Assembly (NCBI RefSeq): GCF_009870825.1
Contig: NZ_WTWY01000009.1
Coordinates: 62,001-126,000, forward strand
Length of the DNA stretch: 64,000 bases
Source: Paenibacillus sp. USDA918EY
Lineage (GTDB): Bacteria > Bacillota > Bacilli > Paenibacillales > Paenibacillaceae
Reading direction: 5' to 3'
The notes under the pieces are model-generated. The model had not been told where the DNA came from. It searched no databases and worked only from the letters and a program-made list of their open reading frames with translations. Positions within the stretch are counted from its first letter, which is position 1. The number at the start of each line of letters is the position of its first letter. The position numbers were made by a program, and so were the translations under genes. Positions 9,314 to 18,515 of the stretch are shown one piece after another.

Positions 9314-9340
9314 GACGTGCAGGCGTGTAAAATTGTTGCA
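9314..9340 (-). promoter_or_regulatory. Putative autoregulatory ECF promoter
   Basis: On the minus strand TGCAAC (9335-9340) is followed after 17 bases by CGTC (9314-9317). This resembles ECF promoters of Bacillus (SigV, SigM and SigW types: TGNAAC, about 16 bases, CGTC or CGTA). A TATAAT at 9364-9369 on the same strand might be part of a second, SigA-type promoter, but its -35 is poor. Confidence 0.6.
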
Positions 9341-9617
9341 ATTTGTAACCAACTTTTTTTATCATTATAAGTTCGATATATCCTATGTACGTAAGACCGC
9401 TTCGGGCCGCTTTTCTCCCGAAAATGGCAAACCCCAATTAAGGATACCAAATTCTAGTGAACCCGTCACCAACAATCCTGTTTTGCTTACGCAACTCATC
9501 CATTTTACGTTGTTTTTTCGATCATTTCTTTAAAATTTTGTCAGAAACGGACCGGATTCATCCCCTATTGATGTCAATTCCGTCATGTTTATGAGCAAAA
9601 CATAGTAACACCGTCTG
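9341..9617. other. Intergenic, no gene seen
   Basis: AT-richer spacer between comEC and the sigma factor operon. No ORF with a ribosome-binding site and no strong terminator hairpin were found. Confidence 0.5.
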
Positions 9618-12293
9618 CTAGCGCATCAGACCCAGCTTGCTCCGGATTCGGATGCCTTCAGGCCGGATTAGCATCTGGACTTCGCCGTTTTGGTCCGTCC
9701 GGAACAGTTCGGCGCCTTCGTCTTCGATCCGCTGCACGACTTCGGCATGCGGATGGCCGTATAAGTTGTTCACGCCCGCCGATATTACGGCGGCTTTCGG
9801 CTTCCAATAATGAAGCCAATCCTCGCCGCTGGACGATTTGCTGCCGTGATGGGCGATTTTGATCACGTCGATGCCCGCTTGGGGGACCTTGGCCGTCATT
9901 GTGCCGGCAGCGTTTGAAGAGTCTGAAGCTGCGGCAGTCATTGCCGTTTGGCTGCTCCTTGCCGTCCGCTCCAGCACGGCCTCCTCCGCAGCCTTGTCCA
10001 TATCGCCTGTAAACAGCAGTCTCCTCTCGTTCATGGTCAGCACGAACGCCACCGACACATGATTCTGGCTTTTTTCGACCGGAATCTCCTCCTGCTCGGT
10101 GTCGTCCATAAGCGGCGATATAAAAGCCAATTCCGTATGCCGATCCGGCTTCAGTTTCATGCCCTGATGGACGGCATACACGGGAATCCGGCGCTTCAGG
10201 GTCGTATCCATCAGCTTGTCGAATGCCTTCGTACCGGCAAGCGTTCCGTTAAACAGGAAAGCTTTTACGGGGATTTGCTCCAAAACGGCCTGAAGCCCCC
10301 CGGCATGGTCCTGGTCCCCGTGCGTAACGATCACTGCGTCCAAACGGTGGATTCCCCGCTGCTTTAACAGGGGCACGACAACCTTGGCGCCGACTTCGAA
10401 CGGTTTTTTCCGCTCCTTCCAGGCGTCCGCGGGTTTGCGGAAGTTGACCGTGCCTCCCCCGTCCACCAGAATGTTCCGTCCTTCCGGCGTCGTAATCAGG
10501 ATGCCGTCCCCCTGCCCGACGTCCAGAAACTGCACCAGTCCCGCCCCGTTAAGGGAAGTAGGCCGATATTCCCAATATATCAGAAACAGAAAGGCAAGCA
10601 TAATTCCGGTCAACGCCATTCTCATTTTTTTGTTGTTAGGTGCATTTCCGGCATCAATGGAACGTCCGGTCCCCCCGAGTTCCGCCGTTTCGTCTCCAGC
10701 GATTCCCGCCGGTATCCGGCTGCGGCTTCCGGCGAGGCGGCTCGCCAAATAAAGAAAAAGGTACATGAAAACAAAATAAGCGGCGATCCACGCCAAAGAC
10801 GGCGATTTCCAAATGGTGACGAACTGCGGAAACCCGTTCAGCCACCGGACCAGCCGGAACGTCCAGTCGCTCGTGAACTCCGTCACCCATCCCGCGGCCT
10901 TTCCGGCCGGAAGCCAAATCCAGCCGAGCAGCAGCGACACGGCGCCAAGCGGAAGCGTAACAAAGGTAATAAACGGCACCAACACGAAATTGGCCGCAAA
11001 CGACAGCAGCGAAAACTGATTAAAGTAATAAACGGTAAGCGGAAACGAAACCAGCTGGGCGACCAGCGTTACATTCAGAGCCCCGGCGATGCGCTTAGGG
11101 AGGAATCGAAGCAACTTACTCATCAAAGGAACGTAAACCATCAGCCCGGCAGTCACCAGAAAAGACAATTGGAAGCTGACGCTTAGCAGGTAATACGGGT
11201 TCCACAGCATCATTAGCAGGGCCGCCGCCGCCAATACGTTCATGCCGTCCTTCAGCCACCCTTTTCTCGCCGCATAAAGCCCGATCATGCCCATAATACC
11301 TGCTCTTACAACAGAGGGACTTACGCCCGATATGAGCACGTATACGGGAATAAGGAGCATCGTCAGAAGAAGCGCCTTTTCCCGGGTCATTTTCATTAAG
11401 GAGAACAAAAACAGCAGGCTTGCGACGAACACCGCGACATGCATGCCGGAGATCGCCAAAATATGCGTCAAACCCAGCTGGGAAAATTGCGAATACGTTT
11501 CGGGGTCGATATCGTCCTGCATGCCGATGAGCAGGCCCTTCATATATCCGGCATGGGGCTCCCGGAAAATTTGGCCGAGCTTGTCTCCGAGGCCGCTGCG
11601 CGCGCCGTCGTTCCACCGGAAAATCATGAGCGCGCTCCACGGCGAAGCCGGCGGCGAAACTTGCGCGTTTTGCGCCCCTTTCACTTTAAAAAGCCAATGG
11701 ATATGCTGCGTCCGCAGGTAAGCCGCGTAATCGAAACCGCCGAAATTGCGGGCGTTGCCCGGAAGCTCAAGCGTTCCGGCCAACTTGATCCGGTCGCCGC
11801 GCCGCCATGTCCGCGCCTCCGCCTGCTGCTCCGTGCTCTGGAGTTTGACTTGCACCATCACACGTTCGTGAAGCCCTTCGGCCGCAGGTATGCTTGTCCC
11901 GCCTTCGCCCGAAGCGGCTTCCCCCTGCATGCGTGCCGTCCGAAGCTCCAGTTGAAAATCGGCACGGTCCCCGTCCACGTCCACCGCCGAAACGATCGTT
12001 CCCTCGCCATGCAGCATCATGCCGTCCAAACCGCCGGCTTCGGCCGCCAGCGCCTCCGGCAGCTTCGTGACGTTTCGGCCATCGTTTAAAAGCCAGTACG
12101 CCCCCGACAACGTTAACGCAATCCACAAGATGAGCATGCTCCGAAGCAGCTGCCTGCGGAGCAGGACCGCAGCGGAGACCAGAAGCGTCACCCCACCCCA
12201 AATCAAAAGCAGCCGCATCCCCGAAAACGCGTATGCCAGGCTGCTCCCGGCCAGCCATCCGGCCGTTCCGACGATCAATGGCCTTCCTTTCAC
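9618..12293 (-). CDS. comEC: DNA internalisation competence protein ComEC/Rec2
   Basis: An 891-residue polytopic membrane protein that forms the channel for single-stranded DNA during transformation. It has the N-terminal ComEC domain (residues about 30-190), the Competence domain with many helices (LTHILAISGMHVAVF and ISGVSPSVVRAGIMG are hallmarks), and a C-terminal metallo-beta-lactamase domain (FLDVGQGDGILI, VTHGDQDHAGG, IAHHGSKSSSG). It is longer than the roughly 780 residues of B. subtilis ComEC. GTG 12293 follows GGGAGTG. A terminator at 12334-12380 separates it from comEB, so it is at least partly transcribed on its own. Confidence 0.96.
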   Translation of the reverse strand: MKGRPLIVGTAGWLAGSSLAYAFSGMRLLLIWGGVTLLVSAAVLLRRQLLRSMLILWIALTLSGAYWLLNDGRNVTKLPEALAAEAGGLDGMMLHGEGTIVSAVDVDGDRADFQLELRTARMQGEAASGEGGTSIPAAEGLHERVMVQVKLQSTEQQAEARTWRRGDRIKLAGTLELPGNARNFGGFDYAAYLRTQHIHWLFKVKGAQNAQVSPPASPWSALMIFRWNDGARSGLGDKLGQIFREPHAGYMKGLLIGMQDDIDPETYSQFSQLGLTHILAISGMHVAVFVASLLFLFSLMKMTREKALLLTMLLIPVYVLISGVSPSVVRAGIMGMIGLYAARKGWLKDGMNVLAAAALLMMLWNPYYLLSVSFQLSFLVTAGLMVYVPLMSKLLRFLPKRIAGALNVTLVAQLVSFPLTVYYFNQFSLLSFAANFVLVPFITFVTLPLGAVSLLLGWIWLPAGKAAGWVTEFTSDWTFRLVRWLNGFPQFVTIWKSPSLAWIAAYFVFMYLFLYLASRLAGSRSRIPAGIAGDETAELGGTGRSIDAGNAPNNKKMRMALTGIMLAFLFLIYWEYRPTSLNGAGLVQFLDVGQGDGILITTPEGRNILVDGGGTVNFRKPADAWKERKKPFEVGAKVVVPLLKQRGIHRLDAVIVTHGDQDHAGGLQAVLEQIPVKAFLFNGTLAGTKAFDKLMDTTLKRRIPVYAVHQGMKLKPDRHTELAFISPLMDDTEQEEIPVEKSQNHVSVAFVLTMNERRLLFTGDMDKAAEEAVLERTARSSQTAMTAAASDSSNAAGTMTAKVPQAGIDVIKIAHHGSKSSSGEDWLHYWKPKAAVISAGVNNLYGHPHAEVVQRIEDEGAELFRTDQNGEVQMLIRPEGIRIRSKLGLMR

Positions 12294-12333
12294 GGCGGTT
12301 CACTCCCATTCCCATATTCTAAATCTACGCTAA

Positions 12334-12380
12334 AACAAAAAACCTCCGCCTGCGGTCAATCGCCGCTTTGGCAGAGGTCC
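12334..12380 (-). terminator. Rho-independent terminator after comEB
   Basis: On the minus strand ACCTCTGCC pairs with GGCGGAGGT and is followed by TTTTTTGTTTT. It falls between comEB and comEC. Confidence 0.85.
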
Positions 12381-12420
12381 TTCCCCTAAAAAGTCATGGT
12401 GAGTCTTTTTTCCTTCCCAA

Positions 12421-12939
12421 TCAATTGCAAACGTTCATGACGGTTTCGCGCGGAGGTTCGTAGGATGACAGCCCGCGGAACACGATCCCCTTCTGCTTCA
12501 TCATCTCCGCCACCTTATCCGAATCCTTCGGATAGGAGCGGTGAAACACGATTTCCGTCACGCCGCTGTTCGCGAGCATATTGGCGCAGGTCCAGCACGG
12601 CTCGTCCGTGACGTAAACCGAACTTCCTTCCCGGTCGATCCGGTCCGTAAAAAGCAGCAAATTTTGCTCGGCATGAATGGTACGCACGCAGCGCTGCTTT
12701 TTGACCATTTCCTGTTTGCCGTCATGCTCGATCATTTCGATTTCCTCCGCAATCATGCAGCCGGCCTCCGAACAATCCGGTACGCCCATCGGCGCGCCGT
12801 TGTATGCGGTGCCCAGCAGCTTTTTGCCCTGAACAAGCACGGCGCCGACATGCCTGCGGGGACAGCGGGAACGCGTCGAGACCATGTAAGCAATGTCCAT
12901 AAAGTAGGTATCCCAGTCTTTTCGTGTTTCGACGTTCAC
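12421..12939 (-). CDS. comEB: ComE operon protein 2, dCMP deaminase family
   Basis: A 172-residue zinc-dependent deaminase. Zinc ligands and the catalytic Glu are in TIHAEQNLL (H-A-E) and EPCWTCANML (P-C-x-x-C); the N-terminal half has PRRHVGAVLV. The family converts dCMP to dUMP, but comEB is dispensable for transformation in B. subtilis. The start is GTG 12939 with AGGTGA upstream. It lies 54 bases downstream of comEA and is followed by a terminator. Confidence 0.95.
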   Translation of the reverse strand: MNVETRKDWDTYFMDIAYMVSTRSRCPRRHVGAVLVQGKKLLGTAYNGAPMGVPDCSEAGCMIAEEIEMIEHDGKQEMVKKQRCVRTIHAEQNLLLFTDRIDREGSSVYVTDEPCWTCANMLANSGVTEIVFHRSYPKDSDKVAEMMKQKGIVFRGLSSYEPPRETVMNVCN

Positions 12940-12993
12940 GTGTAATCACCTGTTTATCATAGAATGTTTGTCTTATTGTAGCACATCTCCGGG

Positions 12994-13704
12994 CTAAAGC
13001 TCTATGTAAGGCTTCATTTTTTCAAGCATTTTCGGGCCGATGCCCTTGACCTTGTCCAAATCGGAGATTCTTTTGAACGGTCCGCGCTCGTTTCTGTATT
13101 CGATGATCGCCTGCGCTTTTTTGGCTCCGATCCCGGGAATGTTCATCAGTTCGGAAGCCGGCGCCGTGTTGATGTTGATTTTTTTGCCCGAAGGCGCCGT
13201 CTCGGCGCCCGCTTGCGCATCTGCGGCGTTTTGAGGCGCGGTATTAGCTTGCGTACCGCTTGTCCCTTGATCCGGTTGTTTTGAAGATTCTGACGTTTCC
13301 GTTCCCGGCAAAGCCGAACCGTTATCCCGACCTGCCGGGCGGGTAGCTTGCGTGGCTTCTCCAGGCTGCCGGTTCGAGGGCGAAGTCTGCCCGGGTTGCT
13401 CCGTTTGGGAGGCCTGTCCGGGTTGCTCTATTTGGGAGCCCTGCCCGGGTTGCTGCGTTTTTGCCGGATTTGCTCCTGTTTCCGCATTCACGGTCCCTGA
13501 CCCGGTTTTCTCCGCGCCGGATGAAACCTCGCCGTTTTTCTTCCCGGATCCTATCTCCTGCTCCTCTTTCATAGCGGCGGCGAGATGATCGTTGAGCGGT
13601 TTCCACCCTTCCACCCCGTTTTCATGCCCTATGCCGGACAGCAGAATAAGGGCGCTCCCCAACACCGCGCAGCATACGCTTGCTGCCAACGTCCGTCTTT
13701 TCAC
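12994..13704 (-). CDS. comEA: Competence DNA receptor ComEA
   Basis: A 236-residue membrane-anchored DNA-binding protein. One membrane helix sits at residues 8-26. A long low-complexity linker has tandem QPGQ-containing units (about residues 90-120), and two helix-hairpin-helix motifs form the C-terminal domain (ASELMNIPGIGAKKAQAI; ISDLDKVKGIGPKMLEKM). It binds incoming double-stranded DNA at the surface and hands it to ComEC. GTG 13704 follows AGAGGTG. The QPGQ repeats make this linker longer than in B. subtilis. Confidence 0.95.
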   Translation of the reverse strand: MKRRTLAASVCCAVLGSALILLSGIGHENGVEGWKPLNDHLAAAMKEEQEIGSGKKNGEVSSGAEKTGSGTVNAETGANPAKTQQPGQGSQIEQPGQASQTEQPGQTSPSNRQPGEATQATRPAGRDNGSALPGTETSESSKQPDQGTSGTQANTAPQNAADAQAGAETAPSGKKININTAPASELMNIPGIGAKKAQAIIEYRNERGPFKRISDLDKVKGIGPKMLEKMKPYIEL

Positions 13705-13901
13705 AGAAAAACACCTCTTTTATGAAATGTGATCGAATAAGCTTTACGCCCGCAAAGTTGCCTTTGCGCTGCTTAGACGCAAACTAACCATTCCGCCCCA
13801 GCCTGTTCTGCCGAAAAGCCGTCATGAGGTACATGCTCATGTGCATACATTATTGAGAAGGACTGCGCTGTTACGACAAAGCACGAAAGGAGGGGAACGA
13901 T

Positions 13902-14732
13902 ATGAAGGTAGGCTTCATCGGAACCGGCAGTATGGGAAGTATATTGATCGATGCCTTCATTGCTTCCGGTGCGCTTAGGCCCACGCAAGTCTTCGCAAGC
14001 AACCGCACCTTGGAAAAAGCCACTTTGCTCGCGCAGCGTCACCCCGGACTGAATGTATGCAGCAGCAATTCGGAAACCGTAAGAAACTGCGATATCGTGT
14101 TCGTATGCGTAAAACCGCTTCAGTATAAAGCATTAATAGAGGAAATAGGAGATGACGTAAGACCGGATCAAATATTGGTATCCATTACAAGCCCGGTTCA
14201 AATTCACCATCTCGAACATGCCCTCGCCTGCAAAATCGCCAAAGTCATTCCAAGCATCACGCATTTAACCTTAAGCGGCGCATCCCTTTGCATGTACGGC
14301 GCCCGCATCGACGCGGAAGACAGGCTCGTGCTTGAAAAACTGCTGAGTTCGATCAGTGAGCCGCTTGAAATCAAGGAAGCCCACGTGCGGATTTCCTCGG
14401 ATTTCTCCAGCTGCGGCCCCGCTTTTATCAGCTTTTTCGTGGACCAATGGGTCGAAGCCGCCGTGGAAATGACCGGAATCGGACGCGAGCAGGCCATCTC
14501 CCTTGCCGGCGAAATGCTGCTCGGCACGGGCAGGCTGCTCACGGAAGGAGGTTTTCATCCGCTTGAGCTGCAGGAGCGTGTCGCCGTCCCCGGCGGCATA
14601 ACCGCCGAAGCGCTTGCGCTGCTCAAACAAAGCCTGAACGGCGTGTTCCACGAATTGATTGCCACGACGCATGCCAAATACGAAGAGGATCTGCATAAAT
14701 GCGACAGCCTCTTTGGCGATGCCGGCACCTAG
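13902..14732 (+). CDS. comER: Late competence protein ComER, pyrroline-5-carboxylate reductase-like
   Basis: A 276-residue homologue of ProC, transcribed divergently from comEA as in Bacillus. The N-terminus has a dinucleotide-binding fold (MKVGFIGTGSMGSILIDAF) and the C-terminal half a ProC-type dimerisation domain (SSCGPAFISFFVDQW; VAVPGGITAEAL). Its biological role is unclear; it may have kept reductase activity. ATG 13902 follows AAAGGAGGGG. Confidence 0.92.
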   Translation: MKVGFIGTGSMGSILIDAFIASGALRPTQVFASNRTLEKATLLAQRHPGLNVCSSNSETVRNCDIVFVCVKPLQYKALIEEIGDDVRPDQILVSITSPVQIHHLEHALACKIAKVIPSITHLTLSGASLCMYGARIDAEDRLVLEKLLSSISEPLEIKEAHVRISSDFSSCGPAFISFFVDQWVEAAVEMTGIGREQAISLAGEMLLGTGRLLTEGGFHPLELQERVAVPGGITAEALALLKQSLNGVFHELIATTHAKYEEDLHKCDSLFGDAGT

Positions 14733-14786
14733 CCGGGCTGGACTTACGGTTAACATGAAGCAGGATCATAAAGGCGTGGTTTCAAA

Positions 14787-14822
14787 CAAAAATCCCCGTA
14801 CAACAATGTACGGGGATTTTAA
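14787..14822. terminator. Bidirectional terminator between comER and leuS
   Basis: AATCCCCGTACA pairs perfectly with TGTACGGGGATT around the loop ACAA, with A- and T-rich flanks; it serves both convergent genes. Confidence 0.9.
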
Positions 14823-14903
14823 TGCTTTTAAATCCTGGTTTGGATGAGGCGGGATAGTTTTCGAACTTGCAAAACATTTCCGCCATATCCGCGGCATATG
14901 AAA

Positions 14904-17345
14904 TTAGTTGGCGACGATATTGACCAGCTTGCCCGGAACCGCGATCACCTTGCGCACGGTTTTCCCGGCAATGGCTCCCTGAACGCTTTCCTGGGACAGG
15001 CTGAATTCCTGCATCGCCTCTTGGCTCATGTCTTTGGCGATTTTGGCGCGCTGCACGATTTTGCCGTTCACCTGGATGACGATCTCCACTTCGGAGTCCA
15101 CGGTCCATGCTTCGTCGAAAGTCGGCCATGGCTCATACGTGATCGATCCCTCGTGTCCGAGACGTTCCCACAGCTCTTCGGCGATATGCGGCGCAAACGG
15201 GGACAGCAGCTGCGTGAAGTCCTCGATCGCTTTGCGCGGAAGCGCGTCGGCTTTGTAAGCATCGTTAATGAAGATCATCAGCTGGCTGATCGCCGTGTTA
15301 AAGCGCATATGCTCCATGTCTTCGGTCACTTTTTTGATCGTTTTATGCCATACGCGTTTGAAGTCGTCGCCGCCTTCGCCGTCCGTCAATTTCGGATTCA
15401 GGCTGCCGTCGTCGTTCACGACGAGGCGCCAGACGCGGGACAGGAAGCGATGCGCGCCTTCCACGCCGTTTTCGTTCCATGGTTTCGTCGCTTCCAGCGG
15501 CCCCATGAACATTTCATAGATACGGAGCGTGTCCGCGCCGTAGTTTTCGACGATTTCGTCCGGATTGATGACGTTGCCGCGCGATTTGCTCATTTTTTCG
15601 TTGTTCGTGCCAAGGATCATGCCCTGGTTGACCAGCTTCTGGAACGGCTCCTTCGTGCTGACCACGCCCAGGTCGTACAGCACCTTATGCCAGAAACGGG
15701 CATACAGCAAGTGGAGCACCGCATGCTCGACGCCGCCGATGTACAGGTCGACCGGCATCCACTCCCGTTCTTTCTCCTTCGAGACGAGCGCTTCCTTGTT
15801 GTGCGGATCGATGAACCGCAGGTAGTACCAGCAGCTGCCCGCCCATTGCGGCATCGTGTTGGTCTCGCGGCGCGCTTTCATGCCGGTTTCCGGATCGACC
15901 GTTTCCACCCATTCGGTTACGTTCGCCAGCGGGGATTCCCCGGTTCCCGAAGGTTTGATTTGGTCGATGTCCGGCAGCATCAGCGGAAGCTGATCCTCAG
16001 GCACGGTTTTCATCGTTCCGTCTTCGAGATGCAAAATCGGAATCGGTTCGCCCCAATAACGCTGGCGGCTGAACAGCCAGTCGCGCAGGCGGTAGGTCGT
16101 TTTCCCTTGGCCTTTGCCGTTCTCTTCAAGCCATGCGATCATTTTGGCGATCGCCTCTTCGGTGCCCAGTCCGTCCAGGAAACCGGAGTTCACATGCACC
16201 CCGTCTCCGGTGTAAGCTTCTTCCTGCACGTTGCCGCCTTTGACAACCTCGATGATGTCCAGACCGAATTGCTTCGCGAATTCCCAGTCGCGCGTGTCAT
16301 GTCCTGGAACCGCCATAATGGCGCCCGTTCCATATCCCGCGAGGACGTAATCGGCGATCCAGATCGGCAGCTTCGCGCCGTTGACCGGATTGACGGCATA
16401 AGCGCCCGTAAATACGCCGGTTTTGTCTTTGGCAAGATCCGTGCGCTCTAGATCGCTTTTGCGCGCGGCGAGATCCTGGTACGCTTTGACGGCTTCCCTC
16501 TGCTCCGGCGTCGTAATGTCGGCTACGAGCTCATGCTCGGGAGCCAGCACGCAGTAACTGGCGCCGAACAAGGTGTCCGGACGGGTCGTAAACACCGTCA
16601 GATGTCCGTCATGTCCTTCGATGGCGAAATTCACTTCGGCCCCTTTGGATTTGCCGATCCAGTTGCGCTGCATGTCCTTGATGCTTTCGGACCAGTCGAG
16701 ATCCTCCAAATCCTCAAGCAGCCGCTCGGCGTATTCGGTAATTTTCAGCACCCATTGCCGCATCGGCTTGCGGATGACCGGGTGCCCGCCGCGCTCGCTT
16801 TTGCCGTCGATGACTTCTTCATTGGCAAGCACCGTGCCCAAAGCCGGGCACCAGTTGACTGGCAGCTCCGCTACATAGGCGAGGCCCTTTTTGTACAGTT
16901 GGATGAAAATCCACTGCGTCCATTTGTAATATTCCGGATCCGTCGTGCTGATCTCCCGGTCCCAGTCGTAGGAAAAGCCGAGGGATTTGATCTGGCGGCG
17001 GAAATTGTTGATGTTTTTTACCGTGATATCGCGCGGATGTTCGCCCGTATCAAGCGCGTGCTGCTCGGCCGGCAGGCCGAACGCGTCCCATCCCATCGGG
17101 TGAAGCACATTATAGCCGCGCATTCTTTTATACCGGGATACGATGTCGGTAGCCGTATAACCTTCCGGATGGCCTACATGAAGGCCTGCGCCGGATGGAT
17201 ACGGAAACATGTCGAGCGCGTAAAACTTCGGCTTGCCCGGTTCTTCTCCCGTTTTGAACGTATGGTGTTCATCCCAATACTTTTGCCACTTCGGCTCGAT
17301 CGACTGGGGATGATACCCCTGAGCCTGCTGCTGGTTTTCACTCAT
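14904..17345 (-). CDS. leuS: Leucyl-tRNA synthetase
   Basis: An 813-residue class I aminoacyl-tRNA synthetase of usual length. It has the HIGH-type motif (GLHVGHPEGY, near residue 55), a CP1 editing domain (MAVPGHDTRDWEFA), the KMSKS motif (NEKMSKSRGNV) and a C-terminal anticodon-binding region. It charges tRNA-Leu and edits mischarged products. The start is ATG 17345 after AGAGGGGG. A T-box leader with promoter lies upstream. In this window it sits between the com and yqe genes. Confidence 0.97.
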   Translation of the reverse strand: MSENQQQAQGYHPQSIEPKWQKYWDEHHTFKTGEEPGKPKFYALDMFPYPSGAGLHVGHPEGYTATDIVSRYKRMRGYNVLHPMGWDAFGLPAEQHALDTGEHPRDITVKNINNFRRQIKSLGFSYDWDREISTTDPEYYKWTQWIFIQLYKKGLAYVAELPVNWCPALGTVLANEEVIDGKSERGGHPVIRKPMRQWVLKITEYAERLLEDLEDLDWSESIKDMQRNWIGKSKGAEVNFAIEGHDGHLTVFTTRPDTLFGASYCVLAPEHELVADITTPEQREAVKAYQDLAARKSDLERTDLAKDKTGVFTGAYAVNPVNGAKLPIWIADYVLAGYGTGAIMAVPGHDTRDWEFAKQFGLDIIEVVKGGNVQEEAYTGDGVHVNSGFLDGLGTEEAIAKMIAWLEENGKGQGKTTYRLRDWLFSRQRYWGEPIPILHLEDGTMKTVPEDQLPLMLPDIDQIKPSGTGESPLANVTEWVETVDPETGMKARRETNTMPQWAGSCWYYLRFIDPHNKEALVSKEKEREWMPVDLYIGGVEHAVLHLLYARFWHKVLYDLGVVSTKEPFQKLVNQGMILGTNNEKMSKSRGNVINPDEIVENYGADTLRIYEMFMGPLEATKPWNENGVEGAHRFLSRVWRLVVNDDGSLNPKLTDGEGGDDFKRVWHKTIKKVTEDMEHMRFNTAISQLMIFINDAYKADALPRKAIEDFTQLLSPFAPHIAEELWERLGHEGSITYEPWPTFDEAWTVDSEVEIVIQVNGKIVQRAKIAKDMSQEAMQEFSLSQESVQGAIAGKTVRKVIAVPGKLVNIVAN

Positions 17346-17412
17346 TGACTCATTGCCCCCTCTTACAGTCAGGCGGACGCTGCATGCGCCGCATCATTCG
17401 CTAGAATCTCAT

Positions 17413-17728
17413 TAAAAAAACCTCTGCAATCCATAGCGTATTCGCGCTAGGGACGAGAGGTTTGATTCCCGTGGTACCACCCTAGTTAGCGGGAAAACAT
17501 GCTTTGCTTCCCACTCCCTTTGCACCCTTAACGGAGGTGAGGCGATGGTTGTTCACGCTAGGGACCGGCCAAATCCGTCCCCCGTTCCAACCATGACTCC
17601 GAGGCGAGTTCATTCCGCTTCGTCAACCGGCTTGCACCGACCGCCGGCTCTCTGGGTGACACAGCCGAAACTACTACCCCTCATCATTGCCGTAAATATC
17701 ATGAAATTGTTGCTAAACATTAAGTCAT
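17413..17728 (-). promoter_or_regulatory. T-box leader riboswitch of leuS
   Basis: The minus strand carries the invariant T-box sequence AGGGTGGTACCACG (17470-17483), a Stem I with AGAGAGCCGGCGGTCGG-type elements, and a likely specifier codon CTC (Leu, 17606-17608) in the GAACTC loop. The terminator stem (CCTCTCGTCCC... with ...GCAGAGG then seven T) occupies about 17413-17460, and the alternative antiterminator pairs the T-box CTAGGG with CCCTAG. Uncharged tRNA-Leu would promote read-through into leuS. Confidence 0.94.
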
Positions 17729-17757
17729 ATTATATATAAAACGCGAATTATAGTCAA
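17729..17757 (-). promoter_or_regulatory. SigA promoter of the leuS T-box transcript
   Basis: TTGACT (17752-17757) and a perfect TATAAT (17729-17734) are separated by 17 bases on the minus strand, just upstream of the T-box. Confidence 0.85.
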
Positions 17758-17805
17758 TCCGGTCGCTTTTTCGGGCTTCCGTCGCTTGAAGGCAAATGCC
17801 GTGCG

Positions 17806-18264
17806 TCAGCCGAAAGTTTTGATGAAGTTTTTTTGGTCCTTCGTAAAAACGTAGCCGCGGTTTTCGTAAAATCGGTGGGCCTGCGTTCTGCTGGGATGGG
17901 ACAGCAGCTTTATCCCGGAATATCCGTTATCCTTCCCCCACTGCTCGAGCCTTCCGATCAACATGCTTCCGATTCCCTGATTGCGAAGCTCCTTCTTAAC
18001 GACAAACCCCAAAACGTTGACCAAAGATTCCGAAAAAAGCAGCTCATACGGGCTTCCGTGAATGTATCCGATCACCCGGCCGTCCCGTTCGCCGACAAAA
18101 ACGACGTCTTTGGTTTTGCTTGCGATGATTTCGATCCGCCGCTTGACTCTCTCTTCCGAAAACGTACAAAAATTAGGGTTAAAATCCACGTTCAGCCCAT
18201 AAACGTCGCGATCATCGGTTGGCCGGATCTCCCTGATCGTAACTTCTCCCGCGTTTTCCGCCAC
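17806..18264 (-). CDS. GNAT-family N-acetyltransferase
   Basis: A 152-residue acyl-CoA-dependent acetyltransferase. The acetyl-CoA loop is KKELRNQGIGSMLI, with the C-terminal motif HRFYENRGY. GTG 18264 was chosen because AGAGGAGG lies a few bases before it and the conserved domain (VTIREIRPTDD) starts soon after; a farther ATG at 18333 has no comparable site. The substrate is unknown. It is a single gene between leuS and yqeM with no obvious partners. Confidence 0.85.
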   Translation of the reverse strand: MAENAGEVTIREIRPTDDRDVYGLNVDFNPNFCTFSEERVKRRIEIIASKTKDVVFVGERDGRVIGYIHGSPYELLFSESLVNVLGFVVKKELRNQGIGSMLIGRLEQWGKDNGYSGIKLLSHPSRTQAHRFYENRGYVFTKDQKNFIKTFG

Positions 18265-18446
18265 GCCCACTCCTCCTCTTATTCCGTCATCCGTCGACGA
18301 TGTATTCGGCGCGGACTTCCGTGTTTCCTTCAAGCGATGGCGGACGAAGCATGACGGCCATCTAGATTAAGCCTGCAAATAGGGCCCCAGCTTCAACGCC
18401 GATTCAGGAGCTTGCGGGGACTGACGGAACATAAACCATTCGAACC

Positions 18447-18503
18447 AAAAAGGGCCGGCCCGCCGAAAAAATGTAATTTCCGACGGCCGGCTCGTGTTAT
18501 CCT
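18447..18503 (-). terminator. Rho-independent terminator of the yqeG-yqeM region
   Basis: On the minus strand GCCGGCCGTCGG and CGGCGGGCCGGC form an imperfect stem followed by TTTTTGG, immediately after the yqeM stop codon. Confidence 0.8.
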
Positions 18504-18515
18504 TTTGCAGCAAAT

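Noticed and set aside
9284..9617. Expected yqzM-like gene near comEC
   Set aside because: No small frame with the expected hydrophobic end and ribosome-binding site was found here or at 7197-7490.
13300..13480. QPGQ-type tandem repeats taken as a possible CRISPR or satellite array
   Set aside because: They are in-frame codon repeats of the ComEA linker.
14844..16451. A 535-codon plus-strand frame opposite leuS
   Set aside because: It is antisense to a clearly conserved leuS; the Arg/His/Phe/Val-rich composition is typical of shadow frames in GC-rich DNA and there is no ribosome-binding site.
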